Source of the DNA: Kitasatospora phosalacinea
GTDB lineage: Bacteria; Actinomycetota; Actinomycetes; Streptomycetales; Streptomycetaceae
Assembly: GCF_000716545.1 (NCBI RefSeq)
Contig: NZ_JNWZ01000027.1
Location: 13,046 to 77,045 of the forward strand
Direction of reading: 5' to 3'
DNA: 64,000 nucleotides
The position numbers were made by a program, and so were the translations under genes. Under the pieces are notes generated by a model, which was not told where the DNA came from, made no database searches, and saw nothing but the letters and a program-made list of their open reading frames with translations. Below are positions 1 to 8,035 of this stretch, piece after piece; position 1 is the stretch's first letter; the number at the start of each line of letters is the position of its first letter.

Positions 1-2
1 CG

Positions 3-647
3 TTCTGGGCGGCCGGCGACCAGCCGCAGCCGGTCCTGCCCTGGTACCGGAAGGTGACGCGCAAGCAGGTCGGCGCCGTCTCGGCCTGCCTGGCGGTGCT
101 GCTCGCCGCGTACCTGGCGATCCGGTCGGTGGACTCCGAGGCCACCCGGCACAGGGTCGCGCTGCCGACCGACTTCGCGGGTCTGACCCGGGCCGCCGAC
201 GACCAGGGCCTCACCACCCTCCGGACCTCCTACGAGAGGCAGAAAGCCGGGTTCCACGTCCCGTGGAGCACCCAGGTGCAGGGGTACGGGCAGCCGGGCG
301 CCACCGGGCTGTGGGACAGCGAACTGGTGGCCGTGGCGATGGACAGCAAGGGCTCGGTGCCGGACGCCGCGCAGGCCGCGACCAAGATGCTCGGCGGCTA
401 CTCGCCCGACGGCGGCTCGCTGGAGGACGGCACCCCGGTCCACGACATGCAGACCTACCCGCCGGGCCCGCTGAAGGGCGCGCTCGCCTGCGCGACCGTC
501 GGCGAGCCCGGCCAGGAGTACGGCGTCTGCGCCTGGGCGGACGGCAACACCATGGGCAGCCTGACCGACCTGACCGGCGAGCTCACCCACGAGCAACTGG
601 CCGACCGCACGCGCGAGTTGCGCGCCCTGACCGAGCAGCCCGAGTAG
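3..647 (+). CDS. Partial membrane-anchored hypothetical protein (5' end outside window)
   Basis: The frame is open to the left edge of the window, so the true start probably lies upstream. A GTG at 54 is possible, but the residues before it (PWYRKV just ahead of the helix) read as normal protein. One transmembrane helix (VSACLAVLLAAYLAI) follows a short, presumably cytoplasmic, basic stretch. About 170 residues then lie outside the membrane, with two cysteines (ACATVG and YGVCAW) that could form a disulfide. I do not recognise the family; single-helix proteins of this kind are common in streptomycetes. It converges on the SDR gene at 674 with only 26 bases between them and no clear terminator. 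Confidence 0.75.
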   Translation, partial: FWAAGDQPQPVLPWYRKVTRKQVGAVSACLAVLLAAYLAIRSVDSEATRHRVALPTDFAGLTRAADDQGLTTLRTSYERQKAGFHVPWSTQVQGYGQPGATGLWDSELVAVAMDSKGSVPDAAQAATKMLGGYSPDGGSLEDGTPVHDMQTYPPGPLKGALACATVGEPGQEYGVCAWADGNTMGSLTDLTGELTHEQLADRTRELRALTEQPE

Positions 648-673
648 CCCGGTCCGCCGGCCCCCGGCCCCCG

Positions 674-1450
674 CTACTTCAAGCCGCCGCTGCTCTGCAG
701 GAGTTGGCCGTTGATCCACTGGCCCTGCGGCGAGCAGAGGAAGTCGACCAGGTGGGCGGCGTCCCGCGGGGTGCCGAGCCGGGCCAGCGGGGTGTGCCGG
801 ATCATGTCGGCCCGGTGCTGCTCGCTCATCCAGCCGGTGTCGGTGGGGCCGGGGTCGACCGCGTTGGCGGTGACCCCGAGGTGGGCGAGTTCGCGGGCGG
901 CGGCCCGGGTGATCCGGTCCAGCGCGCCCTTGCTGGCCCCGTACGGGAGGTTGCCCGCGGTGTGGTCGCTGGTCAGGGCGACGATCCGGCCGGTGCCGAA
1001 CTCGCCGGTGAAGCGCAGGCCGAACTCGCGGACCAGCAGCCAGCTCGCCCGGGCGTTGACCGCGAAGTGCCGGTCGAAGCTCTCCACCGTGGTGTCCAGC
1101 AGCCCGGAGTCGACGGACTCCGCGTGGCTCATCACCAGCGCGGTGACCGGCCCCAGCCCGGCCTCCACCCGCTCGAACAGCCGGGCGGGCGCCGCCGGGT
1201 CGGCCAGGTCGGCCGGCACCGCCAGGTGCCGCGCGCCGTGGCCCGCGAGCAGCGCGCCGACGGCCTCCGCCGCGCCCTCCTCGACGCCCCAGCTCATCCG
1301 GCTGTCGTACGGCGTCCAGTAGCTGTACGCGACGTCCCACCCGGAGGCGGCGAGCCGCTCGGCGATGGCGGCGCCGATGCCGACCGTCCGGCCCACGCCG
1401 GTGACCAGGGCGACGGGGCGCTCGGGACGGGTCTCCGCTGTTCTCGTCAC
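674..1450 (-). CDS. SDR family oxidoreductase (3-oxoacyl-ACP reductase-like)
   Basis: A 258-residue short-chain dehydrogenase/reductase with a Rossmann fold. The start is taken as the GTG giving VTRTAETRPERP; a further upstream in-frame ATG at 1486 adds an unconserved-looking tail. Near the N-terminus, VALVTGVGRTVGIG is an atypical cofactor-binding turn, longer than the usual TGxxxGIG. NARAS replaces the NAG-type motif, and LPYGASKGAL carries the catalytic Tyr and Lys of YxxxK. The C-terminus (INGQLLQSSGG) is the normal SDR ending. It lies 55 bases downstream of the P450 on the same strand, so the two may be co-transcribed and act in one redox pathway. The substrate cannot be told from sequence. 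Confidence 0.85.
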   Translation of the reverse strand: MTRTAETRPERPVALVTGVGRTVGIGAAIAERLAASGWDVAYSYWTPYDSRMSWGVEEGAAEAVGALLAGHGARHLAVPADLADPAAPARLFERVEAGLGPVTALVMSHAESVDSGLLDTTVESFDRHFAVNARASWLLVREFGLRFTGEFGTGRIVALTSDHTAGNLPYGASKGALDRITRAAARELAHLGVTANAVDPGPTDTGWMSEQHRADMIRHTPLARLGTPRDAAHLVDFLCSPQGQWINGQLLQSSGGLK

Positions 1451-1505
1451 AGCACCCGACCCTGTCAGCCGGTCAGCCCGCCCCACAAACCCTTTTCCCC
1501 ACCCG

Positions 1506-2789
1506 CTACTTGTCCCCCTCGGCGTGCAGCACGGCCCGGATCGGCCCGTCGGGGTGCACGGTGAGCCCGTACCCGGCTCCGGCCGGGGCCTCGGTGACCC
1601 GCACCCGGTAGGCGGGCAGCAGTTCCTCCAGCAGCAGCACCGTCTCGCGGATCGAGAACTGCGCCCCCAGGCAGGCCCGCGGCCCGAGGCCGAACGGGAA
1701 GTACGCGCCGGTGGCGGGCCGCCGCCCGGCGTCCAGGAAGCGCTGCGGGCGGAACTCCTCCGGGTCCGGCCACAGCCGCCCGTCCCGGTGCGTCAGGTAG
1801 GGGGAGACCAGCACCGTCGTCCCGGCCTCGACCGGGCAGCCCTCCAGCACGTCGTCCTCGGCCGCGTACCGGGGCATCAGCCAGGCCACGGGGTACAGCC
1901 GCAGCGTCTCGTCCACCAGCGCCCGGATCGCGGCCGTCCGCTCGGCGGAGCCGGCCGGGCCGGCGGCCAGCGCCAGGTCGCGCTGCTCGGGGTGCGCGTC
2001 CAGCAGCAGGAACAGCCAGCTCAGCGCGGTGGCGGTGGTCTCGTACCCGGCCACCACCAGCGTCATCAGCTCGTCCCGCACCAAGCGCTCGGTGTAGTCC
2101 GGGAGTTCGGCCGCCGCCCGGAGCAGCACCTGCACCAGCCCGGGTTCCTCCGCCTGTCCGGCGAGGGCGATGGCGTGCTCGGCGACCCGGTCGACGTGCT
2201 CGTTGGCCTCCCGGAAATCGGTCTCGGCGCCGCCCGTCGCCGGCGCGAACGCCGGGATCGCGGCGAAACCCTCCCCGGCGGCGACCAGCCGCCGGTGCGT
2301 CTCCGGGTCGAGCGGGTGCGCGGTGAGCGAGCGCCAGATCACGTCCAGGGAGAAGTACCGCAGGTCCGCGTCGATCTCCCGGGCCTCCCCGGTGGCCGCG
2401 GCGGCCCGCCAGCGGGCGGCGGTGGCCGCCACCGCCGCCCGGATCTGCGGCTCGTACGCCTTGATCCCCCGGCCGGTGAACTGCGGTTGCAGCAGCTTGC
2501 GTTGGCGCCGCCAGGGCTCCCCCGCGGCGCACAGCAGCCCGCCCCCGAGCAGCGGCTTGACCCGGTGCCCGCGCTTCACGTACACCTCGGTCCGCTTCGC
2601 GAGCACCTGCTGCACCGCCTCGGCCCCGGTCGCCAGCACGACCCGCCGGTCCCCCAGCCGGAAGCCCGCGACCGGCCCCAACTCCCCCACCGCCCGCAGC
2701 AGATCGACCATCCGTCCGCCGCCGGCCCGCCAGCGGGCGAACGCCTCGGCGTCGAGTTCGGGAAGAACACTGGTGGCGGCCGTGGCCAA
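1506..2789 (-). CDS. Cytochrome P450
   Basis: A 427-residue soluble bacterial P450. All signatures are present in order: the C-helix EPWRRQRKLL, where W and R contact the heme propionate; the I-helix AGYETTAT with the oxygen-activating acid/Thr pair; the K-helix ExxR in DETLRLYP; and the heme loop FGLGPRACLG with the proximal cysteine. The frame stays open far upstream, but a TTG at 2789 giving LATAATSVLPELD is preceded by GGAG at 6-nt spacing and matches normal P450 length. A longer start would add low-complexity residues. The following SDR gene on the same strand suggests a two-step oxidation. No ferredoxin gene is adjacent; the FprA-type reductase at 37.9 kb is a possible electron donor in the cell. 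Confidence 0.92.
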   Translation of the reverse strand: MATAATSVLPELDAEAFARWRAGGGRMVDLLRAVGELGPVAGFRLGDRRVVLATGAEAVQQVLAKRTEVYVKRGHRVKPLLGGGLLCAAGEPWRRQRKLLQPQFTGRGIKAYEPQIRAAVAATAARWRAAAATGEAREIDADLRYFSLDVIWRSLTAHPLDPETHRRLVAAGEGFAAIPAFAPATGGAETDFREANEHVDRVAEHAIALAGQAEEPGLVQVLLRAAAELPDYTERLVRDELMTLVVAGYETTATALSWLFLLLDAHPEQRDLALAAGPAGSAERTAAIRALVDETLRLYPVAWLMPRYAAEDDVLEGCPVEAGTTVLVSPYLTHRDGRLWPDPEEFRPQRFLDAGRRPATGAYFPFGLGPRACLGAQFSIRETVLLLEELLPAYRVRVTEAPAGAGYGLTVHPDGPIRAVLHAEGDK

Positions 2790-2870
2790 GGCGGTCTCCT
2801 GCCGGGTCGAACTGCACCGTACGGACACCGACCACCTTAGGTCCTGTCCGGGCCGGTCCACCCGGCTTCC

Positions 2871-2898
2871 CGCCGGCCGACCCCCGCCGGCCGACCCC
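2871..2898. repeat. Two tandem copies of a 14-nt unit
   Basis: CGCCGGCCGACCCC occurs twice head to tail in the gene-free stretch 2790-3063 between the P450 start and the Thr leader peptide. No other gene is convincing there. Its role is unknown and it may be simple GC slippage. Confidence 0.6.
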
Positions 2899-3050
2899 CC
2901 GTCAGGCGGCGGCGCGGCGCGGCAGCAGGGGCGAGCGGGCGCAGGCGCGGTACCGGGCGGGAGCGCCCTCGGGAGCGGGCAGCCTGGTGAGGACGGCGGT
3001 GCCCGCGCCTGCGGACCGGATATTCGGGTGCCGGTCGGCGGGCCGGCGGC

Positions 3051-3063
3051 TACGGTGGCGGGC
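3051..3063 (+). promoter_or_regulatory. Candidate -10 box for a leaderless Thr leader transcript
   Basis: TACGGT at 3051-3056 fits the actinobacterial TANNNT -10 box. It ends 7 nt before the ATG of the 17-codon leader ORF at 3064, the spacing expected if transcription starts at or next to that ATG. No convincing -35 hexamer is seen. Confidence 0.4.
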
Positions 3064-3117
3064 ATGAAGCGTGCCGCGATGTCGACGACGACGCCGGAGA
3101 GTGTCCCGGCGCGCTGA
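3064..3117 (+). CDS. Thr-rich leader peptide upstream of threonyl-tRNA synthetase paralogue
   Basis: A 17-codon ORF (MKRAAMSTTTPESVPAR) with three consecutive Thr codons (ACG ACG ACG at 3085-3093). It ends 11 nt before a strong GC hairpin and 102 nt before the start of a threonyl-tRNA synthetase-like gene. This is the classic layout of ribosome-mediated attenuation. A ribosome stalled at Thr codons under low charged tRNA-Thr would change the folding of the downstream RNA and let transcription continue into the synthetase gene. Such leader peptides are known for amino-acid genes in actinobacteria (trp, leu, ilv). A Thr version ahead of a synthetase paralogue is inferred here from sequence alone. 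Confidence 0.65.
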   Translation: MKRAAMSTTTPESVPAR

Positions 3118-3128
3118 CAGCCGTGTGC

Positions 3129-3157
3129 GAGCCCCGGGGCCGAGTGCTCCGGGGCTC
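3129..3157 (+). terminator. Putative attenuator hairpin
   Basis: A perfect 9-bp stem (GAGCCCCGG with CCGGGGCTC) with an 11-nt loop lies between the Thr leader peptide and the synthetase gene. There is no U-tract, as is usual for streptomycete terminators. CCGGAG at 3094-3099, inside the leader ORF just after the Thr codons, can pair with CTCCGG at 3147-3152 in the 3' arm. That is a possible competing (antiterminator) pairing. Confidence 0.6.
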
Positions 3158-3219
3158 TCGCGTGCGCGCGTCCCCACCGGCGGCCCGGCCCCTCGTCCGA
3201 ACGACCCGAGGAGACCGCC

Positions 3220-4488
3220 GTGTCCGACCGCATCGACCGCCCCGAACGCCCCGAACCGGCCGACCGCCCCGCCCCCGCCGACCACCGCAGGCTCGGCCGC
3301 GAGCTGGGCCTGTTCGGCACCGATCCGCTGATCGGCTCCGGCCTGCCGTACTGGCTGCCGGACGGCGCGGCGGTGCGCCGCAGCCTGGAGGACTTCGTGC
3401 ACGCCCTGGAGCGGCGGGCGGGCTACCGGCACGTGTACTCGCCGGTGCTGGGCAAGCGCGAGCTGTACGAGCTCTCGGGGCACTGGGCGCACTACCGGGA
3501 GGACATGTTCCCGCCGCTGGAGATGGGCGGCGAGGAGCAGTTGGTGCTGCGTCCGAGCCTGTGCCCGCACCACGCGCTGCTGTTCCGTTCCCGATCCCGC
3601 AGCTACCGCGAACTCCCGTTCCGGATGGCCGAGCTGGGAGACATGTACCGCTCCGAGCGCTCGGGCGTGCTGGGCGGGCTGAGCCGGGTGCGGGCGATCC
3701 GGCTGAACGACGCGCACGTGTTCTGCACCCCGGAGCAGGCGGCGGCGGAGGTGCGCGGCGCGCTGGAGCTGATCGCGGCGGCGTACCGGGCGATGGGCGT
3801 GGTCCCGTCCCGCTACCGGCTGTCGCTGCCGGGCCCGGGCGGCAAGTACGCGGCGCGCCCGGAGCTGTGGGAGCGGGCGACCGCGGTCCTGGTGCGGGTG
3901 CTGGCGGAGCTGGGCCTGCCGTACGAGGAGGGGGTCGGCGAGGCGGCGTTCTACGGGCCGAAGATCGACGTGCAGGTGGTGGACGCGGCGGGGCGGGAGT
4001 CGACCCTGTCCACCGTGCAGGTCGACTTCCACCAGCCGGAGCGGTTCGACCTGCACTACGTGGGGGCGGACGGGGCGCGGCACCGGCCGGTGATGGTGCA
4101 CCGGTCGGTGGTGGGGAGCGTGGAGCGGGCGGTGGCGCACCTGCTGGAGCGGCACGGCGGGGCGTTCCCGGCCTGGCTGGCGCCGGTGCAGCTGGCGGTG
4201 CTGCCGCTGGGCCCGGAGCAGGAGGAGCGGGCGGCCGCGCTGGCGGGGCGCTGCCTGGAGCTGGACCTGCGGGCGGAGGTGCTGGGCGCGGAGCGCGGTT
4301 CGCTCGGGGCCCGGGTGCGGGCGGCCCGGCCGGCCCCGTACCTGGCGGTGCTCGGCCCGCGCGAGGCGGCCGACGGCACCCTGTCCCTCCGGCTGCGGGA
4401 CGGCCGGCGGCTCGACCCGCTCCCGGTCGGCGAGGCGCTGTCCGGCATCGCCGAGCGCGTCCGGGCGCACACCGTCGAACTGTGGTGA
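3220..4488 (+). CDS. Short threonyl-tRNA synthetase paralogue lacking TGS and editing domains
   Basis: A 422-residue class II aminoacyl-tRNA synthetase matching ThrRS, which charges tRNA-Thr using Thr and ATP. Full bacterial ThrRS is about 640-660 residues. Here the N-terminal TGS and tRNA-editing domains are missing, leaving the catalytic core (about 30-320) and the anticodon-binding domain (about 322-422). Motif 2 is clear (FRMAELGDMYRSE, 134-146) and motif 3 lies around HRSVVGSVER. The three zinc ligands that bind Thr in ThrRS are present: C115 in LCPHH, H166 in NDAHVFC and H294 in VMVHRS. The start is GTG with GAGGAG about 7 nt upstream. It is probably a second synthetase, active without proofreading. 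It may serve starvation, tolerance to a ThrRS inhibitor, or charging of a carrier. Only the first is hinted at, by the Thr leader upstream. Confidence 0.9.
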   Translation: MSDRIDRPERPEPADRPAPADHRRLGRELGLFGTDPLIGSGLPYWLPDGAAVRRSLEDFVHALERRAGYRHVYSPVLGKRELYELSGHWAHYREDMFPPLEMGGEEQLVLRPSLCPHHALLFRSRSRSYRELPFRMAELGDMYRSERSGVLGGLSRVRAIRLNDAHVFCTPEQAAAEVRGALELIAAAYRAMGVVPSRYRLSLPGPGGKYAARPELWERATAVLVRVLAELGLPYEEGVGEAAFYGPKIDVQVVDAAGRESTLSTVQVDFHQPERFDLHYVGADGARHRPVMVHRSVVGSVERAVAHLLERHGGAFPAWLAPVQLAVLPLGPEQEERAAALAGRCLELDLRAEVLGAERGSLGARVRAARPAPYLAVLGPREAADGTLSLRLRDGRRLDPLPVGEALSGIAERVRAHTVELW

Positions 4489-4688
4489 GCGCCACCCGGG
4501 GCGCGTGACGCTCCCCACCCCCGCGCCGTCCGCGGCCGCTCCCCCGGACCCCCCGCCGCCCGTCCCCCGCCCGTGCCCCGCCCGCCCGAAACCCCCTTTA
4601 TGCAGGGCTTATTCACGGATCAGGCGCCCGCGGCGGGGGCCGTCCGGCCCTCGTCCCCGGGACGTTCGGCGTGCCATACTCCTTCACC

Positions 4689-5327
4689 ATGACCGGCATT
4701 CACGCGACCAAGGCCCTGCGGGGCGCGGTGTTCACCGCGCTCGCCGTGCCGCTGGCCGCGTTCGGCCAGGTGGCGATCACCGGGCGCGCCCTGCCGCTCA
4801 CCCTGGTCGCGGCGGCGAGCGTCGCGGTCTTCCTGCTGGCGGTGGTCCTCGACGGGGCGCGCCGCCGTTTCCTGCTGCTGTCCTCCGTGCTGGTGCCGGT
4901 GGAGCTGCTGCTGAACACCGCGTTCAACCTCGGCCAGGACGCCTGTGCGCGGCCCGTCCGGGGCGTGGACCTGCTGGTCTGCGGCGGCGACTCGGTGGGC
5001 GGCTCGGAGCTGTTCGCGCAGTGGACGCACGACTCGGCGGGCCTGCTGCGCCTGCTGGTGCTGGCCGTCCACCTGGCGCTGGCGCTGGCCGCCGCGGCCT
5101 GGCTGCGGCTGGCGGACGCCGCGCTCTGCGGCGTCACCGAGGCGCTGGACGCACTGGCCCGGCTGCTGCCCGCGCCGTGGCGCGCCCTGCTGCCGACCGC
5201 CCGCCCGGGCTGCCCGGCGGAGCTGCTGCCGCCCCCCGGCACCGGGCCCGCACCGCACCGTCCGCAGGTCCTCCTCCTCGCTCCCGCTCCGCGTCGCGGC
5301 CCCCCGCAGCCGGCCCTCGCCGCCTGA
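4689..5327 (+). CDS. Multi-pass hypothetical membrane protein
   Basis: A 212-residue protein with about four hydrophobic helices: two near the N-terminus (FTALAVPLAAFGQVAI and LVAAASVAVFLLAVVL), then FLLLSSVLVPVELLL and LLVLAVHLALALAAAAWL. A Pro-rich cytoplasmic tail follows. Cysteines in DACARP and LLVCGG sit in a loop and could be oxidised outside the membrane. I chose ATG 4689 over the GTG at 4671 because a CATACT box at 4675-4680 lies 8 nt upstream, as for a leaderless transcript. No known family is recognised. The 200 bases between it and the synthetase gene hold no gene. Confidence 0.7.
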   Translation: MTGIHATKALRGAVFTALAVPLAAFGQVAITGRALPLTLVAAASVAVFLLAVVLDGARRRFLLLSSVLVPVELLLNTAFNLGQDACARPVRGVDLLVCGGDSVGGSELFAQWTHDSAGLLRLLVLAVHLALALAAAAWLRLADAALCGVTEALDALARLLPAPWRALLPTARPGCPAELLPPPGTGPAPHRPQVLLLAPAPRRGPPQPALAA

Positions 5328-5498
5328 CGGACCGCCGACCCGGACGCGTTCCGTCCCGGGCGCCCCTGCGCGCGCCCGCCCCTCCCCTTCCCTGAACCAG
5401 CACCCCGGCCGTGCCGCGCCCCGCCCCGCCCCCGCACACCCTCGTACGGGCCACGGGCGCCGGGCCGCCGCCGGGTGCCGAGGAGACGACGGATCACC

Positions 5499-6305
5499 AT
5501 GACCAGCACCCCGAAGAACCAGAACCCGAACCAGCGCGCCACCGCCCGCGAGCGCCTCAAGCAGGCCCAGCAGGCCGAGGCCCGGGCCGCCAAGCGCCGC
5601 CGCGGCCTGACCGTGGCCGTCTCGGTCGCCGCCGCGGTGGCCGTGATCGCCGGCGGCACCGCGCTCGCCGTCTCCAGCGCTTCGAAGGACGACGGCACCC
5701 CGACGGCGGCGGCCGTCGCCCCCGCCAACACCTCGGCCACCGACGACACCGTGGTCGTGTACGGCAAGGCCGACGCCCCGCACACCCTGGCCGTGTACGA
5801 GGACTTCCGCTGCCCGGTCTGCCGGGCGTTCGAGACCTCGGCCGGCCAGACCGTCCAGCAGCTCGCCGACCAGGGCGACTACAAGATCGAGTACCACCTG
5901 GCCACGTTCCTGGACGGCAACCTGGGCGGCAAGGGCTCGAAGACCGCGCTGGCCGCGGCGGGCGCGGCGCTCGACGAGGGCGTCGACAAGTTCAAGGCGT
6001 TCCACGACGTGCTGTACGCCAACCAGCCCGCCGAGTCCGAGGACGGCTTCGGCGACGTCAACCACCTGCTCGACCTGGCCGGGCAGGTGCCCGGACTGAA
6101 GACCGACGCGTTCACCAAGGCCGTCACCGAGGGCACCTACAAGGGCTGGGCGGCGAAGGTCTCCACCGCGTTCAACAAGAGCGGTGTCTCCGGCACCCCG
6201 ACCGTCAAGCTGGACAGCAGGACGCTCGCCGTCATCGGCCAGGACGGCAAGCCGGTCACCGGCGAGCAGTTCACCGCCCTGGTCCGGCAGACCGTCGGCG
6301 GGTGA
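5499..6305 (+). CDS. Membrane-anchored DsbA-like thiol oxidoreductase
   Basis: A 268-residue thioredoxin-fold protein of the DsbA/TrbB-like class. A charged cytoplasmic N-terminus (ARERLKQAQQAEARAAKRRR) is followed by one transmembrane segment (about 38-60), then the extracytoplasmic domain. The redox motif CPVC is at C105-C108 (EDFRCPVCRAF), and the cis-Pro loop GVSGTPT occurs late in the domain, as in DsbA. The start is the ATG at 5499. It is followed after 4 bases by a VKOR-family gene, which fits the known actinobacterial pairing in which VKOR re-oxidises a DsbA-like partner to form disulfides in secreted proteins. Confidence 0.9.
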   Translation: MTSTPKNQNPNQRATARERLKQAQQAEARAAKRRRGLTVAVSVAAAVAVIAGGTALAVSSASKDDGTPTAAAVAPANTSATDDTVVVYGKADAPHTLAVYEDFRCPVCRAFETSAGQTVQQLADQGDYKIEYHLATFLDGNLGGKGSKTALAAAGAALDEGVDKFKAFHDVLYANQPAESEDGFGDVNHLLDLAGQVPGLKTDAFTKAVTEGTYKGWAAKVSTAFNKSGVSGTPTVKLDSRTLAVIGQDGKPVTGEQFTALVRQTVGG

Positions 6306-6309
6306 CCCG

Positions 6310-6912
6310 GTGACCCCCGCCCGCACCCCCGTCCCCGCCTCCCGCGGCTACTCCTGGCTCCTGCTGGTCACCGGCCTGATCGGCCTGGCGGCCTCCGCCG
6401 TCCTCACCCTCGACAAGCTGAAGCTGCTGGAGAACCCGTCCTACCAGCCCAGCTGCAACATCAACCCGATCATCAGCTGCGGCTCGGTCATGCGCACCGC
6501 CCAGGCCGAGGCCTTCGGCTTCCCCAACCCGCTGATCGGCCTGGCCGCGTTCGGCGCCCTCGCCGCCATCGGGGCGGGCCTGGTCGCCGGCGCCGCCCAC
6601 CGCCGCTGGTTCTGGCTCGCCCTGCAGTCCGGCACCCTGCTCGGCCTCGGCTTCGTCTGCTGGCTGATCGACCAGGCCCTGTACGAGATCGGCGCCCTCT
6701 GCCCGTACTGCATGGTGGTCTGGGCCGTGGTGATCACCGCCTTCTGGTACACCACCGTCCACAACCTGCGCACCGGCGTCCTCCCCGCCCCGGCCGCCCT
6801 GCGCCGCCTCGCCGCCCTCCCCCTCCAGTGGCTCGTCCCCGTCGCCGCCTACCTGGTGATCCTCCTGCTGATCCTCAACCGCTTCTGGTACTACTGGTCG
6901 ACCCTGCTCTGA
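6310..6912 (+). CDS. VKOR-family protein (disulfide bond formation, DsbB-like)
   Basis: A 200-residue integral membrane protein of the vitamin K epoxide reductase family, which passes electrons from a DsbA-like protein to a quinone. Four cysteines fit the family: loop cysteines C49 and C57 (PSCNINPIISCGSV) and the quinone-side CPYC at C131-C134. Five hydrophobic segments are visible, and FPNPLIGL is typical of the bacterial family. GTG 6310 was chosen because it starts 5 nt after the stop of the DsbA-like gene; a longer frame reads back through that gene. The two form an oxidative-folding operon closed by a strong hairpin. Confidence 0.9.
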   Translation: MTPARTPVPASRGYSWLLLVTGLIGLAASAVLTLDKLKLLENPSYQPSCNINPIISCGSVMRTAQAEAFGFPNPLIGLAAFGALAAIGAGLVAGAAHRRWFWLALQSGTLLGLGFVCWLIDQALYEIGALCPYCMVVWAVVITAFWYTTVHNLRTGVLPAPAALRRLAALPLQWLVPVAAYLVILLLILNRFWYYWSTLL

Positions 6913-6924
6913 CCCGCCGTGCAC

Positions 6925-6962
6925 GACGGCCCCCGGCCGCGCTCTCGCGGCCGGGGGCCGTC
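6925..6962 (+). terminator. Strong hairpin terminator after dsbA-like/VKOR operon
   Basis: A perfect 17-bp stem (left arm 6925-6941, right arm 6946-6962) closes on a CTCT loop, 12 nt after the VKOR stop. It lies between convergent genes and may also serve the LysR gene on the other strand. Confidence 0.85.
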
Positions 6963-7016
6963 GGCGTGCGCGCTCCGGGCCGTTCCCGGGCCGCCCGGCC
7001 GGGGCGGGTGCCCCGG

Positions 7017-7964
7017 TCAGCGGGCCAGCGCGGCCGCGTGGTCGGGGTGCTGGGCGGCGACGTCGTGGGCGGCCCGGACGAAGGCGGCGACGGCCGCGGA
7101 CCGCGAGGTCTCCGGCCAGGCGACCACGACCGCGCTGGGGCTGAGGCCGTCGACCGGCCGGTACGCGATGTCCGGGCGCTGGTGCAGCCTGGTGGTGGAG
7201 CGCGCCAGGAACGCCACCCCCTGGCCCAGCGCGACCACCTCCAGGAGCTGTTCGACGCCGGCCACGAGCGGCCCCTCCGGGGTGTCGGCCGGCGCCCGGC
7301 CCGCCTGGTCGCCGTCCGCCTCCGCTCCGTCGCGGCCCGTGTAGTAGGCGGTGGCGGAGGGGAGGGCCCCCTTCCAGCGCGGGACCGGTTCGCCCCGGAG
7401 GTCGCCCGGCCGCAGCCGCCGGCGCCCGGCCAGGGGGTGCGCGGCGGGCAGGACGGCCAGTCGCGGCTCGACCACGAGCGTCTCGGAATCCAGCCCCCGG
7501 CCGTCGAACGGGCTGCGCAGCAGCGCCACGTCGGCGCGGCCGTCCCGCAGCATGGCGACCGGCTCGCCGCTGCCGCCGACGACGACTTCGGGCGGCGGCA
7601 GGTCCGGGCCCGTTCCCCGGTAGGCGGCGAGGATCTCCCGCAGCAGCCCGGCGTCGCCCCCCGGCTTGACCGCCACGACGAGCCGGGGCGTCGGCTGACC
7701 GGCCCGGCTGGCCCGCCGGGCCGCCGCGTGCACCGCGTCGACCGCGATCCGGGCCTGGTCGAGCAGCACCCGGCCGGCGGCGGTCAGCCGCACCTGCCGG
7801 GTGGTGCGCTCCAGCAGGCGCGCACCGAGCCGGGACTCCATCCGGGCGATCGCCTTCGACAGCGGGGGCTGCGCCATCCCCAGGCGCTGCGCGGCCCGGC
7901 TGAAGTTCAGTTCCTCGGCGACCGCGATGAAGTACCTCAGCTCCCGCACCTCCAGCTCATTCAT
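7017..7964 (-). CDS. LysR-family transcriptional regulator
   Basis: A 315-residue LysR-type regulator. The N-terminal winged helix-turn-helix is clear (LRYFIAVAEELNFSRAAQRLGMAQPP, then LSKAIARMESRLGARLLERT). An effector-binding domain of the periplasmic-binding-protein fold follows from about residue 90. It is divergent from the SDR gene at 8036, the usual arrangement for LysR and its target. A near-palindrome (GGACTATAGGTCC) lies just upstream of its own start. The inducer is unknown. Confidence 0.92.
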   Translation of the reverse strand: MNELEVRELRYFIAVAEELNFSRAAQRLGMAQPPLSKAIARMESRLGARLLERTTRQVRLTAAGRVLLDQARIAVDAVHAAARRASRAGQPTPRLVVAVKPGGDAGLLREILAAYRGTGPDLPPPEVVVGGSGEPVAMLRDGRADVALLRSPFDGRGLDSETLVVEPRLAVLPAAHPLAGRRRLRPGDLRGEPVPRWKGALPSATAYYTGRDGAEADGDQAGRAPADTPEGPLVAGVEQLLEVVALGQGVAFLARSTTRLHQRPDIAYRPVDGLSPSAVVVAWPETSRSAAVAAFVRAAHDVAAQHPDHAAALAR

Positions 7965-7970
7965 ACCCGT

Positions 7971-7983
7971 GGACTATAGGTCC
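7971..7983. promoter_or_regulatory. Candidate LysR operator in divergent intergenic region
   Basis: GGACTATAGGTCC is an imperfect dyad (GGAC/GTCC arms) 7 nt upstream of the LysR start. It lies in the 71-nt gap to the divergent SDR gene, where autoregulation would act. The site is inferred from position and symmetry only. Confidence 0.4.
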
Positions 7984-8035
7984 AGAGCCTTCCGGTCTTT
8001 CCCCGCCGCCTGTGGGCGACGGAAGACTGGCCGCC

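Noticed and set aside
2902..3117. Minus-strand ORF end with high GC3 (VLTRLPAPEG region)
   Set aside because: The frame is a long GC-driven open frame antisense to the synthetase, with no domain and no start with a ribosome site; it also overlaps the Thr leader.
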